64,000 bases of DNA. It comes from Halobacteria archaeon AArc-dxtr1 (GTDB taxonomy: Archaea > Halobacteriota > Halobacteria > Halobacteriales > Natrialbaceae). The translations under genes were made by a program, and so were the position numbers. Below are positions 8,474 through 17,068 of the stretch, one piece after another. Where the stretch lies: assembly GCA_025517425.1 (NCBI GenBank), contig JAOPJY010000001.1:1350217-1414216 (forward strand), read 5' to 3'. The notes under the pieces were generated by a model. That model was not told the origin of the DNA. It did not search any database and saw nothing but the letters and a program-made list of their open reading frames with translations. Numbering within the stretch: position 1 is the first letter of the stretch; each line of letters starts with the position of its first letter.

Positions 8474-9568
8474 ATGGACGAACGCGTTCGCGAACACGCC
8501 GAGATTCTGGTCGACTGGAGTGCCCGCGTCGAAGCCGGCGACGACGTCGTCGTTGCCGTCGGGCCCGACGCCCACGAACTGGCGGTCGCGGTGGTCGAGA
8601 CCCTCGGCGAGCGGGGGGCAAATCCGCTCGTGACCTACCGATCGGGAGAGATCGACCGAGCGTACCTCTGGGCTCGGTCAGAGGACTTTGAGGAGGGTGC
8701 CCACGAGCGCGCGCTCTACGAGGCAGCCGACGTCGTCCTCTCGCTGGGTGGCGAGCGCAACGCGAGCGCCACCGCCGACGTGCCCGGCGAGACGCGCCGA
8801 GCCTACCGGCGGGCTCGCAAGGAGGTTCGCGAGGCGCGCTTTGCGACGCGCTGGGTCTCGACGCTGCACCCGACGCGGTCGCTGGCCCAGCAGGCGGGCA
8901 TGGCTTACGAGGAGTACCGGGAGTTCGCCTACGACGCCATCCTGCGCAACTGGGAATCGCTGGCCGACGAGATGGGCCAGCTGAAGGAAATTCTCGACGA
9001 GGGCAGCGAGGTGCGCATCGTCTCGGAGGGTACCGATCTCACCATGTCCATCGAGGGTCGAACTGCGGTCAACAGCGCCGCCTCGGTCGCCTACGACTCG
9101 CACAATCTCCCGAGCGGCGAGGTGTTCACCGCACCCACAGCAACCGAGGGCGAGGTCATCTTCGACGTACCGATGACGATCCGGGGCGAGCCCGTCAGAG
9201 ACGTCCGGCTCGCGTTCGAGGACGGCGACGTAGTCGACTTCGGCGCAGCGCAGGGCGAGGACGTGATCGGGGCGATTCTGGACACCGACGAGGGCGCAAG
9301 TCGACTGGGCGAGCTTGGCGTCGGGATGAACCGCGGGATCGACCGCTACACGAACACGATCCTCTTCGACGAGAAGATGGCCGAGACGGTCCACCTCGCG
9401 CTGGGGCGGGCCTACGACGCCTGCTTGCCCGAGGGCGAGTCAGGCAACGACTCTGCGGTCCACGTCGATCTACTGGCGGATATGAGTGAGGAGTCACGAC
9501 TCGAGGTGGACGGCAACGTCGTGCAACGAAACGGACAGTTCCGGTGGGAAGACAGATTCGACGGATAG
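8474..9568 (+). CDS. M29-family aminopeptidase (AmpS-type)
   Basis: This 364-residue metallo-aminopeptidase of family M29 removes N-terminal residues from peptides. Start MDERVREHAEILVDW is chosen because the shorter form matches the family; an upstream in-frame ATG at 8447 adds only nine weak residues. The C-terminal half has the metal-binding pattern of M29: DSHNLPSGEVFTAPTATEG, then LGELGVGMNRGID, then KMAETVHLALGRAYDAC and VHVDLL. The N-terminal half contains the Rossmann-like part. It lies in a run of plus-strand genes but with gaps of 50-70 bases, so probably separate transcription. Confidence 0.93.
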   Translation: MDERVREHAEILVDWSARVEAGDDVVVAVGPDAHELAVAVVETLGERGANPLVTYRSGEIDRAYLWARSEDFEEGAHERALYEAADVVLSLGGERNASATADVPGETRRAYRRARKEVREARFATRWVSTLHPTRSLAQQAGMAYEEYREFAYDAILRNWESLADEMGQLKEILDEGSEVRIVSEGTDLTMSIEGRTAVNSAASVAYDSHNLPSGEVFTAPTATEGEVIFDVPMTIRGEPVRDVRLAFEDGDVVDFGAAQGEDVIGAILDTDEGASRLGELGVGMNRGIDRYTNTILFDEKMAETVHLALGRAYDACLPEGESGNDSAVHVDLLADMSEESRLEVDGNVVQRNGQFRWEDRFDG

Positions 9569-9624
9569 GGGAGAAGAATGTCGCACCGGTAGGCCCATCC
9601 GACCGACGCACGTAGACCCACGCG

Positions 9625-10245
9625 ATGGAGACGCGCGAGGCGCTCCGGGTCGGCGCCGCGATCTACAACGACGGTCACCACCACGCGGCCCACGACGCCT
9701 GGGAGGACCGCTGGCTCGACCTCGAGGACGGCACCGACGACGAGCGCCTGCTCCACGGGCTGATCCAGTTCACCGCGGCCGTCTACCACGCGCACGAGCG
9801 CAACTGGGAGGGCTGTACCGGGCTGGCCGCGAGCGCCGGAGAGTATCTCGACGGGCTGCCGGCGACCTATCAGGGCGTGGAACTCGAACCGATTCGGGCG
9901 GCACTCGCCGCGCTCGCAACAGATCCCGAAGTGGTAGAGCGGCGCCGGATGCCCCACATCTCCTTCGAGGATGAGTACCCCATGCTTCGAGACCTTGACC
10001 TCGAAGAGACGGCTGCCGCGGCGATAATTCTCGCCGAGGAGTTGGGCTACGACACCGAGCCGATCGAAACGGCCGGGGAGTACGCCCGGCAGGACCTCGC
10101 GGACGGACGGGACGGCAGCCGGTTCGTGACGCTGCTGTTCGACTTCGTCCGGGAGGACGCCCATCGGGGGATCGTTTTCCAGCGACTGAGTCAGCACGTC
10201 GAGCGACGGACGGCGAAAGAAGAAGACGTCGAGGGGCTGTTCTAG
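9625..10245 (+). CDS. DUF309 family protein
   Basis: This 206-residue protein has an N-terminal DUF309 domain: YNDGHHHAAHDAWEDRW at about residues 14-30, LLHGLIQFTAAVYHA at about 47-61, then NWEGCTGLAASAGEYLDGLP. The His-rich, helical domain is small (about 120 residues) in bacteria; here a helical, acidic C-terminal extension of about 90 residues follows. Function is unknown. The last four bases overlap the 3' end of the convergent gene at 10242-10550. Confidence 0.85.
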   Translation: METREALRVGAAIYNDGHHHAAHDAWEDRWLDLEDGTDDERLLHGLIQFTAAVYHAHERNWEGCTGLAASAGEYLDGLPATYQGVELEPIRAALAALATDPEVVERRRMPHISFEDEYPMLRDLDLEETAAAAIILAEELGYDTEPIETAGEYARQDLADGRDGSRFVTLLFDFVREDAHRGIVFQRLSQHVERRTAKEEDVEGLF

Positions 10246-10550
10246 ACCTCGGAGCCGTCTACCTGCCTAATGGCCTCGTCGAGAGCGTCACGGAGGGTGC
10301 GTGCCTCTGTGACCGAAAGTGGAACGTCGGCGCGACCCACCGCGTGATCGCCGGCCGCGACGTCGACCGCGAGTACTAGCCCGGTCTCTCCTTCGACACC
10401 GCCGTCACCGTCGAGAGAGACGGAGAGTTCGGCCCGGTCCGGATAGTCTCTCGGTGGGCCAATCTCCGTGTCGAACTCGCCTCGCGTGGCGCCGACGGTG
10501 ACGCCTGCTGCATGTTCGAGATCGATCGAATCCGTCGGATCATCAGTCAT
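10242..10550 (-). CDS. Hypothetical acidic protein
   Basis: This 102-residue protein starts MTDDPTDSIDLEHAAGV; an upstream ATG at 10577 would add nine residues. It looks like a small beta-rich domain (ELSVSLDGDGG, GLVLAVDVAAGDHAVGRADVPLSV) followed by a helix (EARTLRDALDEAIRQ). There is no signal peptide, membrane segment or Cys. It overlaps the convergent DUF309 gene by four bases. I do not recognise a characterised family; the acidic composition and codon use are like the neighbours, so it is probably real. Confidence 0.6.
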   Translation of the reverse strand: MTDDPTDSIDLEHAAGVTVGATRGEFDTEIGPPRDYPDRAELSVSLDGDGGVEGETGLVLAVDVAAGDHAVGRADVPLSVTEARTLRDALDEAIRQVDGSEV

Positions 10551-10643
10551 AGTTGTCCATTCGATACCCCGAGACATCAGTGTGGGGTCAGTACGCCGAA
10601 TGAAAACGCGCCGACTCAGCGGCGTGTGTGAACCGACGCCGGC

Positions 10644-11387
10644 TCAGTCGTGATCCGCGGAGTTGTCCTGTGGCTCGTAGCCGAGGACCGTCTTTGCGCG
10701 ATCCAGGGAGTAGTACTTCCGGTCGTTGTCCGAGATTCCGTAGACGATTTCGTAATCGTAGTCGGCCTGGAGACAGCGATCGAACAGGTGTGCACAGTCG
10801 CGGTAGGAGAGCCACATCGCCTGGCCGCGCTCGTAGTCGATCGGCGGGTGTCCCTTCGTGAGGTTGCCGATGCGCACGCAGGCGACGGAGAGACCGTGTT
10901 CGTCGTGGTAGTACCGGCCCAGGGTTTCGCCGGCGGCCTTCGAGACGCCGTAGAGATTGCTCGGGCGCGGGAGTTCGGTCCCGTCTAAGAGGAAGTCGTC
11001 TTCGGGACGGTAGAGCTCCGGCACTCGGTTGTCGGTCTCGTAGGCACCGACCGCGTGGTTCGAGGAGGCGAAGACGACGCGGTCGACGCCGGCGTCGACG
11101 GCCGCCTCGTAAACGACGCGGGCGCCATCGATGTTGTTTCGCAGGACGCTCTCCCAGGGCGCGTCCGGACGCGGATCGCCGGCGAGGTGGATCACGGCGT
11201 CGACACCGGTCATCGCCTCGCCGACCGCCTCCTCGTCGGCAATGTCCGCGACGACGAACTCGCCGGGGAACTCCTCGGTTGGCGGATCGCGATCGAGGAA
11301 GCGCCACTCGTACTCCTCGGCGAGATCGTCGACGATCGCGGCCGCGACCCGTCCGGACGCCCCCGTGAGCAGGACCGACTGTACCAT
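10644..11387 (-). CDS. azf: NAD-dependent glucose-6-phosphate dehydrogenase
   Basis: This 247-residue short-chain (extended SDR) dehydrogenase closely matches the haloarchaeal Azf enzyme, which oxidises glucose 6-phosphate with NAD in the oxidative pentose phosphate branch. The NAD motif VLLTGASGRVAAAIV is at residues 5-19, VIHLAGDPRPDAPWESVLRN in mid-protein, the catalytic YGVSKAAGETLGRYYHDEHG next, and GQAMWLSYRDCAHLF with YGISDNDRKYYS near the end. The ATG at 11387 is chosen; in-frame codons far upstream encode implausible sequence that overlaps mptD on the other strand. It is divergent from mptD. It supplies NADH and ribulose 5-phosphate, relevant to the carbohydrate genes at 37-45 kb. 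Confidence 0.93.
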   Translation of the reverse strand: MVQSVLLTGASGRVAAAIVDDLAEEYEWRFLDRDPPTEEFPGEFVVADIADEEAVGEAMTGVDAVIHLAGDPRPDAPWESVLRNNIDGARVVYEAAVDAGVDRVVFASSNHAVGAYETDNRVPELYRPEDDFLLDGTELPRPSNLYGVSKAAGETLGRYYHDEHGLSVACVRIGNLTKGHPPIDYERGQAMWLSYRDCAHLFDRCLQADYDYEIVYGISDNDRKYYSLDRAKTVLGYEPQDNSADHD

Positions 11388-11535
11388 TCGTTTGGTCGGA
11401 GAGAGGGCGGCGATAAGAACCATACGATTCGGGCTGGACCGGAACCGATCATCTCGGCGACAGCATCCAGGTCCAGAGCCCGAACCGCCAGGTCGCACCG
11501 GAACGCCCTTCCCACCCGGAATCGATCCCGACAGC

Positions 11536-11964
11536 ATGAGCGATCCCAGAGAGCCGACCATCGCCGAGACCGCCTGCTTCGAGGCAGGGGTGAAGTTCGG
11601 GACGCTGTACCACCAGTTCGCCGGGACGCCCGTCTCGCCGGCGAGCGCGGAGAGCCTCGCGACCGCGATGGAGGAGGCGGTCGAGAACCAGCCCCATTGC
11701 CGGGCCGTGACGGTCGACGTCCGGACCGAGGCGCTCGCGGCCGCTATCGAGGAGGGCGCCGCCGAGTACACGGAGCTGACGGGCCGGTTCCTCGATGTCG
11801 AGATCGCCGTCGAGTACGAGGGACAGACGGTGCTGACGCGGATGGAGATGGAAGAGGGCTACCCACTCATGCGCGTCGTTTCGGTCGCGGAGGCGGCTGC
11901 AGACGAAGATGCGTCTGCGGATGGGGACGCCCCAGCGGACGAAGATGCGTCTGCGGACGAGTAA
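11536..11964 (+). CDS. mptD: Dihydroneopterin aldolase, archaeal MptD type
   Basis: This 142-residue protein belongs to the archaeal DUF372/MptD family, which cleaves 7,8-dihydroneopterin to 6-hydroxymethyl-dihydropterin in pterin cofactor synthesis. The segment CFEAGVKFGTLYHQFAGTPVS near residue 14 is characteristic; further on are MEEAVENQPHCRAVTVDV and EYTELTGRFLDVEIAVEYEG. An acidic low-complexity tail (about residues 120-142) is built from repeats of DEDASAD/DGDAPAD. The enzyme core is about 115 residues, as expected. It is followed 29 bases later by the HPP membrane gene and is probably co-transcribed with it. Confidence 0.85.
   Translation: MSDPREPTIAETACFEAGVKFGTLYHQFAGTPVSPASAESLATAMEEAVENQPHCRAVTVDVRTEALAAAIEEGAAEYTELTGRFLDVEIAVEYEGQTVLTRMEMEEGYPLMRVVSVAEAAADEDASADGDAPADEDASADE
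11902..11957 (+). repeat. Direct repeat in the 3' end of mptD
   Basis: A 20-base unit, GACGAAGATGCGTCTGCGGA, occurs at 11902-11921 and again identically at 11938-11957, separated by 16 bases that encode a related unit. It encodes the acidic tail ADEDASAD...ADEDASAD, so it is a recent in-frame duplication that could vary in copy number between strains. Confidence 0.85.
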
Positions 11965-11993
11965 CAGCAGATCGGAACGGGAGAAAACACAAT

Positions 11994-12509
11994 ATGCGAC
12001 GGCGTGTCGGAACCAGCCTGTACGCTGGTCTGCTGTTTACCGTCCTCGGCCTGATCGCGTGGGTCAGCGGCCAGCCGTTTATCTTTCCAAGTCTCGGCCC
12101 CTCAGCGTTCGTCCTGGCGTTCGAGCGCCGAGGCGAACGAACGCAGACCTACCGAATCGTCGGGAGCCACCTCATCGGCGGGGTCGCGGGACTGCTCGCA
12201 TACAGCCTGCTCGCCTCGGGTGTCACGATCACGACGACGCCGGCCGCGTTCTCCCCGGAGGGGCTGCGACTCGCCGCGGGCGCGACGCTCTCGATCGTGC
12301 TCACGAGTTGGGCGATGATCGCGACCGACACCGTTCACCCGCCGGCCTGCGCGACGACGCTGATCGTCTCGCTGGGGCTGCTTTCGACACCGCTACAGGT
12401 CGCGATCATCGTCGCGAGCGTCGTCGTCCTCGTGGAGTTCCACGCCGGGGTCTTGCTGGCGTTCAAGCGCCTGGTCGGCGACTCCCACCCCCTCTACCGC
12501 GAGAATTGA
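11994..12509 (+). CDS. HPP family integral membrane protein
   Basis: This 171-residue protein has about four or five transmembrane helices. The family hallmark is the His-Pro-Pro motif, seen here as ATDTVHPPACATTL (about residues 108-121), and the opening FIFPSLGPSAFVLAF is also typical. Bacterial and plastid HPP proteins have been linked to nitrite transport, but haloarchaeal members are not characterised and the role here is unknown. It starts 29 bases after mptD on the same strand. Confidence 0.85.
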   Translation: MRRRVGTSLYAGLLFTVLGLIAWVSGQPFIFPSLGPSAFVLAFERRGERTQTYRIVGSHLIGGVAGLLAYSLLASGVTITTTPAAFSPEGLRLAAGATLSIVLTSWAMIATDTVHPPACATTLIVSLGLLSTPLQVAIIVASVVVLVEFHAGVLLAFKRLVGDSHPLYREN

Positions 12510-12540
12510 GGGTGGACGAAGTCCGTACGTGGTGTGACTG

Positions 12541-13107
12541 TTACTCCTCACGATCCAGTCGCCTGATCACAGTGGCCGGATTGCCGCCGACGACGACGCC
12601 GGACGGAACGTCCTCGACGACGACGGCACCGGAGGCGATTACCGACCCGTCACCGACGGTCACGCCGGGGTTTACCACCGCTCGCCCGCCGATCCAGACG
12701 TCGTCGCCGATCGAGACCGGCTTCCCGTACTCGAGCCCCTCGGCACGCTCGTCGGGGTCGAGCGGGTGTGTCGCCGTGTAGATGTGAACGCCGGGGCCGA
12801 GGAGACACCGATCGCCGATTTCGACCGGACAGACGTCTAAGATCACGCAGTCGACGTTGGCGTAAAAGCCGTCGCCGACGCGGATGTTGGAGCCGTAATC
12901 GCAGCGAAACGGCGGCTCGACGTGGGCATCCTCGCCGATAGCGTCGAACAGCTCCGCGAGTAGTTCGGTGCGCTTCTCGGCCGACTCCGACTCCGTTCGG
13001 TTGTACTCGCGCGTGCGTTTCCTGGCTCGCTCGCGCTCCTCGACGAGTTGCGGATCCGTCGGATCGTACAGCTCCCCGGCGACCATCTTGCGTTTTTCGC
13101 CAGACAC
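12541..13107 (-). CDS. Sugar O-acetyltransferase (maltose/galactoside acetyltransferase type)
   Basis: This 188-residue left-handed beta-helix acetyltransferase has the family start [19 protein letters not shown], central [21 protein letters not shown], the catalytic His region [18 protein letters not shown], and hexapeptide repeats [20 protein letters not shown] and [10 protein letters not shown]. It would move acetyl from acetyl-CoA to a sugar. The start is taken as GTG at 13107; ATG at 13086 is the next choice. In-frame sequence reaching ATG 13299 gives an unconserved Ser/Glu-rich extension and overlaps the divergent gene's promoter, so I reject it. It is convergent with the HPP gene. Confidence 0.88.
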   Translation of the reverse strand: MSGEKRKMVAGELYDPTDPQLVEERERARKRTREYNRTESESAEKRTELLAELFDAIGEDAHVEPPFRCDYGSNIRVGDGFYANVDCVILDVCPVEIGDRCLLGPGVHIYTATHPLDPDERAEGLEYGKPVSIGDDVWIGGRAVVNPGVTVGDGSVIASGAVVVEDVPSGVVVGGNPATVIRRLDREE

Positions 13108-13290
13108 GGTCCGAAGCGCGTGCGCGACCCGAATACGCGTTGCGGTGGCGTCGGACGACGGTTCCGGAGAAATTGAAGGACGTTCGTTTCGAAATTCATC
13201 TGTCGTTTCCCCGACTACGGTTCCCTCGAGCCGGTTTTCACTTTCACTTTCGGGCGACCTTTTAACCCCTGTGCCGGTAAATGCCATGCC

Positions 13291-13758
13291 ATGAGTCAAG
13301 CCTCACTCGACGACGACGACCTGTTCGGCGAGGCAGCAAGCGAGATGCGCGCCGACGTCGAAGACTCCCTGGCAGCGGCCTGGGCGGAGCTGCCGGAGCC
13401 GGACGACGTCTGGGAGAGCGACGCCGACAACGTCCTCGGGACGCTAAACGGCCTGAAGTCGGCGCTCGACGCCGCCGACGCGGAGGACAACCTCCGAGAC
13501 GCCAAGAAGTGGTACACGATGGGCGAGCGCGCAGACGCCTTCGAGGACGCCGCAGACCTCGAGAGTGAGATCGAGGACGTCGAGTCGGCGATCGCAGACA
13601 TCGAGGCGGCCGGCGAGCAGGTGAGCGAGCTGACGGCGACGATCCCGGCGCTTCGTGGCACACTCGCGGAGAGCGGCCCCGACGACGAGGACGCGGAAGC
13701 GGAGGAAGAGACGGGAGTGGAGGCAGAAGCAGAAACGGAAGCAGAGGCAGAGGAGTAA
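13291..13758 (+). CDS. Haloarchaeal conserved protein (DUF5790-like)
   Basis: This 155-residue soluble, very acidic protein has an N-terminal conserved part ([21 protein letters not shown], then [14 protein letters not shown] and [17 protein letters not shown]) and a helical, probably coiled-coil middle (about residues 85-115, [19 protein letters not shown]). The C-terminus from about 128 is Glu/Ala low-complexity. It resembles a haloarchaea-only family that I recall as DUF5790. Function is unknown. It is divergent from the acetyltransferase gene and convergent with the creatininase-family gene. Confidence 0.72.
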   Translation: MSQASLDDDDLFGEAASEMRADVEDSLAAAWAELPEPDDVWESDADNVLGTLNGLKSALDAADAEDNLRDAKKWYTMGERADAFEDAADLESEIEDVESAIADIEAAGEQVSELTATIPALRGTLAESGPDDEDAEAEEETGVEAEAETEAEAEE

Positions 13759-13778
13759 GCGAGGGCGAGTGGGCCGCG

Positions 13779-14513
13779 TTACCGTCGATCCGGCTCCGAG
13801 ACGTCCCGCTCGGCGACGGCTTCAAGTAGCTCCGCGAGCGCCGCTGTGGCCGCCTCAAGCAGTTCGGCGCCCAGTTCCTCGTCGCTGTCGGTCGGGTCGC
13901 CAACGACGCCGTTTTCGGCGAAAGAAGCGGAATCGTGGGCGAGGTTCGTCCCGCCCACCCACTCGCCCCAGCCCTCGGCGGCGTCCTCGCTGGCGTCGTC
14001 TACGCGATCCTCGCGGACCAGTCCGGGAGCGAGGTGACGGACCAGCGCCGTCTCGAGGGGGCCACCGTGACCCATTCGATCTGCGTCGGGAACTGCCTCG
14101 AACCAGGTGAACGAGACGGCGTAGGCGTCGTCGTGTCTGGTGAGATCGGCGGCGACTTCTTCGAGAGCGTCGACGTTGCCGCCGTGGCCGTTGACGAAGA
14201 CGATCCGATCGAAGCCCTGCGCGGCGAGGCTAGCTGCCGCATCGCGGACGTACGCTCGGAACGTGTCCGGCGAGACCCACATGGTCCCCGGGAAGTGGCG
14301 GTGTTCCTCGGCGATCCCGACCGGAATCGCGGGGGCGACGACGACCTCGCCGTCGTACGCCTGTGCGCCAGCCGCGGCGACGGCCTCAGCCGCGAGCGCA
14401 TCGGTTCCGAGGGGGGCGTGGGGGCCGTGCTGTTCGGTGCTGCCGACGGGGACGATCGCGAGGTCCGTCTCGCAGTCGGCGACATCCGTCCAGGTGGCCG
14501 ACGAGAGTTCCAT
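13779..14513 (-). CDS. Creatininase-family amidohydrolase (possible ArfB)
   Basis: This 244-residue metal-dependent amidohydrolase has the creatininase metal ligands in order: PVGSTEQHGPHAPLGTDAL (Glu, His, Asp, residues about 21-39), EEHRHFPGTMWVSPDTF, VFVNGHGGNVDALEE, and GHGGPLETALV. In archaea a member of this family, ArfB, deformylates a pyrimidine intermediate in riboflavin and F420 biosynthesis, and that is the most likely role; creatinine hydrolysis is less likely. Start MELSSATWTDVADC at 14513 is chosen because upstream codons encode non-family sequence. The 5' end is divergent from the gene at 14622. Confidence 0.87.
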   Translation of the reverse strand: MELSSATWTDVADCETDLAIVPVGSTEQHGPHAPLGTDALAAEAVAAAGAQAYDGEVVVAPAIPVGIAEEHRHFPGTMWVSPDTFRAYVRDAAASLAAQGFDRIVFVNGHGGNVDALEEVAADLTRHDDAYAVSFTWFEAVPDADRMGHGGPLETALVRHLAPGLVREDRVDDASEDAAEGWGEWVGGTNLAHDSASFAENGVVGDPTDSDEELGAELLEAATAALAELLEAVAERDVSEPDRR

Positions 14514-14621
14514 GGGGAGGTCGAGGTGCGGTCGGGCCTTGTATGCACCGCTCGGGAGGCTGGGCCATCCCCCGCGACGGCAGGCCCAACACGTTTGCCG
14601 GTCGTCGGTGACGGTACCCGC

Positions 14622-14963
14622 ATGGCGAGTGACCGCGAACTGGGCGTCGAATTCGGCGGGCTGCGAGACCGACTCGCGGACCACGACTACCCTGCGAGCC
14701 AGGATGAACTGCTCGACGAGTACGGGGACGCCGAGATCGAGATGGGCGAGGAGACGGTGACCCTCGAGGAGCTGATCGAGCCGCTGAACGAGTCGGAGTA
14801 CGAGTCCGCCCACGAGGTCGAACAGGCGATGATGAACATGGTCAGCGACGACGCGATCGGGCGGAAGAACTACAGCGACCGGACCCCGCCCGCGCCCGGA
14901 GAGGACCAGCAGGGTGAGGATCCGGCCGATGGAGAGGGACAGCGCGAGCAGGAGTCCTTCTGA
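14622..14963 (+). CDS. Haloarchaeal conserved protein (DUF5789/DUF2795-like)
   Basis: This 113-residue acidic protein contains a small helical domain: LRDRLADHDYPASQDELLDEY, then MGEETVTLEELIEPLNESEYESAHEVEQAM and VSDDAIGRKNYSDRTPPAPGE. The pattern matches small haloarchaeal proteins of the DUF5789 type related to DUF2795. The ATG at 14622 is used. The C-terminal 25 residues are a disordered Glu/Gln-rich tail. Function is unknown. It converges on the ABC exporter gene 27 bases downstream. Confidence 0.75.
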   Translation: MASDRELGVEFGGLRDRLADHDYPASQDELLDEYGDAEIEMGEETVTLEELIEPLNESEYESAHEVEQAMMNMVSDDAIGRKNYSDRTPPAPGEDQQGEDPADGEGQREQESF

Positions 14964-14990
14964 AGGAGCGACTCCAACCGCAGTCTGCGA

Positions 14991-16991
14991 TCAGTCCGTT
15001 CGGCCCGCCTCGGTTCGCGCCGTCCGGCGCTGAGCACGTTCGATGAACTCCTGGGGTAAGTCCTCGATCTCTCCCGCCTGAACTCCCCACAGGTGCGCGT
15101 AGAGCCCGCCTGCCGCGAGTAACTCGTCGTGGCTGCCGCGCTCGACGATCCGTCCGCCCTCAAGCACGACGATCGTGTCCGCGTCCTTGATCGTCGAGAG
15201 GCGGTGGGCGATGGCGAACGTGGTCCGGTCCTCGGTGAGATCGTCGATCGAGCGCTGGATCAGCATCTCTGTCTCGGTGTCGACGTCGCTGGTCGCCTCG
15301 TCCAAGACGAGCACGTCGGGATCTCTGAGAATCGCCCGAGCGATCGCGACCCGCTGGCGCTGCCCACCCGAGAGTTTCACGCCGCGTTCGCCGACCATCG
15401 TCTCGTAGCCGTCGGGAAGGTTCTCGATGAAGTCGTGGGCCTCTGCGGCCATTGCGGCTTCGACGATCTCCTCGCGGCTGGCGTCGAAAGTGCCGTAGGT
15501 GATGTTCTCCTCGACGGTGCCGTAGAAGAGGTACGACTCCTGGCCGACGTACCCCATCGACTGTCGGAGACTCGGCAGCGAGACGTCCCGAACGTCCTGC
15601 CCGTCGATGCGGATCTCGCCGGAGTCGACGTCGTAGAGTCGGAGCAAGAGCTTCAACACGGTGGACTTGCCGGCGCCCGTCGGCCCGACGAGCGCCAGCG
15701 TATCGCCGCCCTCGACCTCGAAGGAGATGTCGTCGATGACGGGGTCGGAGCCGTCCGATCGGTCGTCGTCGGAGCGGTCGCCAGGGGCGGTCGATTCCAC
15801 CGAATCGTAGCTGAACGAAACCGAGTCATAGACCACTCGACCCTCGCGAATCACGAGGTCGTCGGCACCCTCCTCGCGTTCGATACGGCCCGTCTCGTCC
15901 ATCAGCCCGAAGATGCGCTCGCTCGAAGCGGCCGCACGCTGGTACATGTTGATGACCTGGCCGAACTGCGCCATCGGCCAGACGAGTTGCTGGGTGTAGA
16001 GAATAAAGGCGACGAACGTTCCGGTCTGGAGCGTCCCGGTGAACGGACCCGGCCCGGAGCCAGCAAAGACCCAGTAGCCGCCGACGGCGAACGTGAGGAC
16101 GAAGCCGACCCCCGAGATGAGCTGCAAGGCAGGAAAGAAGCGAATGCGGAGGTCGATTGCTTCCCAGTTGGTGTCGTAGTACGACCTGGAGGCGTCCTCG
16201 ACGCGCTCGGACTCGAAGCCCTCGGTGTTCGAGGACTTGATCACCTGGATACCGCCGAGGTTGTTCTCGAGTCGCGAGTTGACCGTCCCGACCGACGAGC
16301 GCACCGCGGCGTACTTCGGCTGGATCTTCTTGACGAAGACGTAGGTGAACGCGGCGATCAGCGGCACCGGTGCCAGCGAGATCAGCGCGAGTTGGGGGTT
16401 GAGCCAGAACAAGAGGAAGGTAATGCCAAGCACCATGACGACCAGCCGGAACGCCGAATTCAGCCCCTCGTTCAGAAAGCGCTCTAACTGGTTGACGTCG
16501 TTCGAGAGGACCGACATCATCTCGCCGGTCTGCTTGTCCGCGAAAAATCCCATATCGAGTCGTTGCATCTTGTCGTACGTTGCGGTGCGGACGTCGTGTT
16601 GGATGTCCTGCGAGAAGGCGTTGAACCCCCAGTTTCGCACCCAGTGAAAGAGCGCACCGAGCGCGAAAGACGCCGCGATCGCACCGGCGACGAGCCAGAA
16701 CTGCGTCTCGGGATCCGTCGGAAGCCAGGCTTCGGGGAGGACGACCAGTGGCACCTGCTCGGCGAAGGTCGCGTTACCGAAGATCGCGTCGATAGCGACC
16801 GCGAGCAACAGCGCCGGCAACAGATCGAGCGCCCGCGCTAGCACGCTCGCGACGATGCCCACGGTCACCGACAGCCAGTAGGGGCGTCCGAAGTCGAAGA
16901 TCAGCCGACGCATCGGGCTCTCGACGTGCTCGCGTTGCTCGCCGAAGGGATCCTCGTCCTCCCAGTCGACGCTGCCGCCGCTCCCACTCAT
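14991..16991 (-). CDS. ABC exporter with fused permease and ATPase domains (MsbA/lipid-multidrug type)
   Basis: This 666-residue half-transporter has an N-terminal six-helix ABC transmembrane domain (about residues 35-350) with the coupling-region segment DIQHDVRTATYDKMQRLDMGFF and the FERFLNEGLN-type intracellular loop, then an ATPase domain. In the ATPase, Walker A is GPTGAGKST, the Q-loop YVGQESYLFYGTVEENITYG, the signature LSGGQRQRVAIARA and Walker B VLVLDEATSDVD. A Ser/Asp-rich insertion (ESTAPGDRSDDDRSDGSD) lies between the first strands of the ATPase, a typical haloarchaeal acidic insert. It should act as a homodimer exporting lipids or hydrophobic compounds. It is monocistronic. Confidence 0.93.
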   Translation of the reverse strand: MSGSGGSVDWEDEDPFGEQREHVESPMRRLIFDFGRPYWLSVTVGIVASVLARALDLLPALLLAVAIDAIFGNATFAEQVPLVVLPEAWLPTDPETQFWLVAGAIAASFALGALFHWVRNWGFNAFSQDIQHDVRTATYDKMQRLDMGFFADKQTGEMMSVLSNDVNQLERFLNEGLNSAFRLVVMVLGITFLLFWLNPQLALISLAPVPLIAAFTYVFVKKIQPKYAAVRSSVGTVNSRLENNLGGIQVIKSSNTEGFESERVEDASRSYYDTNWEAIDLRIRFFPALQLISGVGFVLTFAVGGYWVFAGSGPGPFTGTLQTGTFVAFILYTQQLVWPMAQFGQVINMYQRAAASSERIFGLMDETGRIEREEGADDLVIREGRVVYDSVSFSYDSVESTAPGDRSDDDRSDGSDPVIDDISFEVEGGDTLALVGPTGAGKSTVLKLLLRLYDVDSGEIRIDGQDVRDVSLPSLRQSMGYVGQESYLFYGTVEENITYGTFDASREEIVEAAMAAEAHDFIENLPDGYETMVGERGVKLSGGQRQRVAIARAILRDPDVLVLDEATSDVDTETEMLIQRSIDDLTEDRTTFAIAHRLSTIKDADTIVVLEGGRIVERGSHDELLAAGGLYAHLWGVQAGEIEDLPQEFIERAQRRTARTEAGRTD

Positions 16992-17068
16992 TGCACTCGC
17001 TCACCGTCGGGCAGCAATAAGGGTTGTTCCGAATGGTGTACAGTTCGAGCGAGAGGGCAGAGGGCGCG

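Noticed and set aside
11388-11771. N-terminal extension of azf
   Set aside because: Codons upstream of 11387 stay open but encode unconserved sequence overlapping mptD on the other strand; the Rossmann motif starts properly from the ATG at 11387.
13108-13299. N-terminal extension of the sugar acetyltransferase
   Set aside because: The extra 64 residues have no family match and would overlap the start region of the divergent gene at 13291.
15129-16487. A 452-codon plus-strand open frame inside the ABC exporter gene
   Set aside because: The minus strand encodes all ABC motifs; the antisense reading is Arg/Asp-rich filler without hydrophobic or domain structure.
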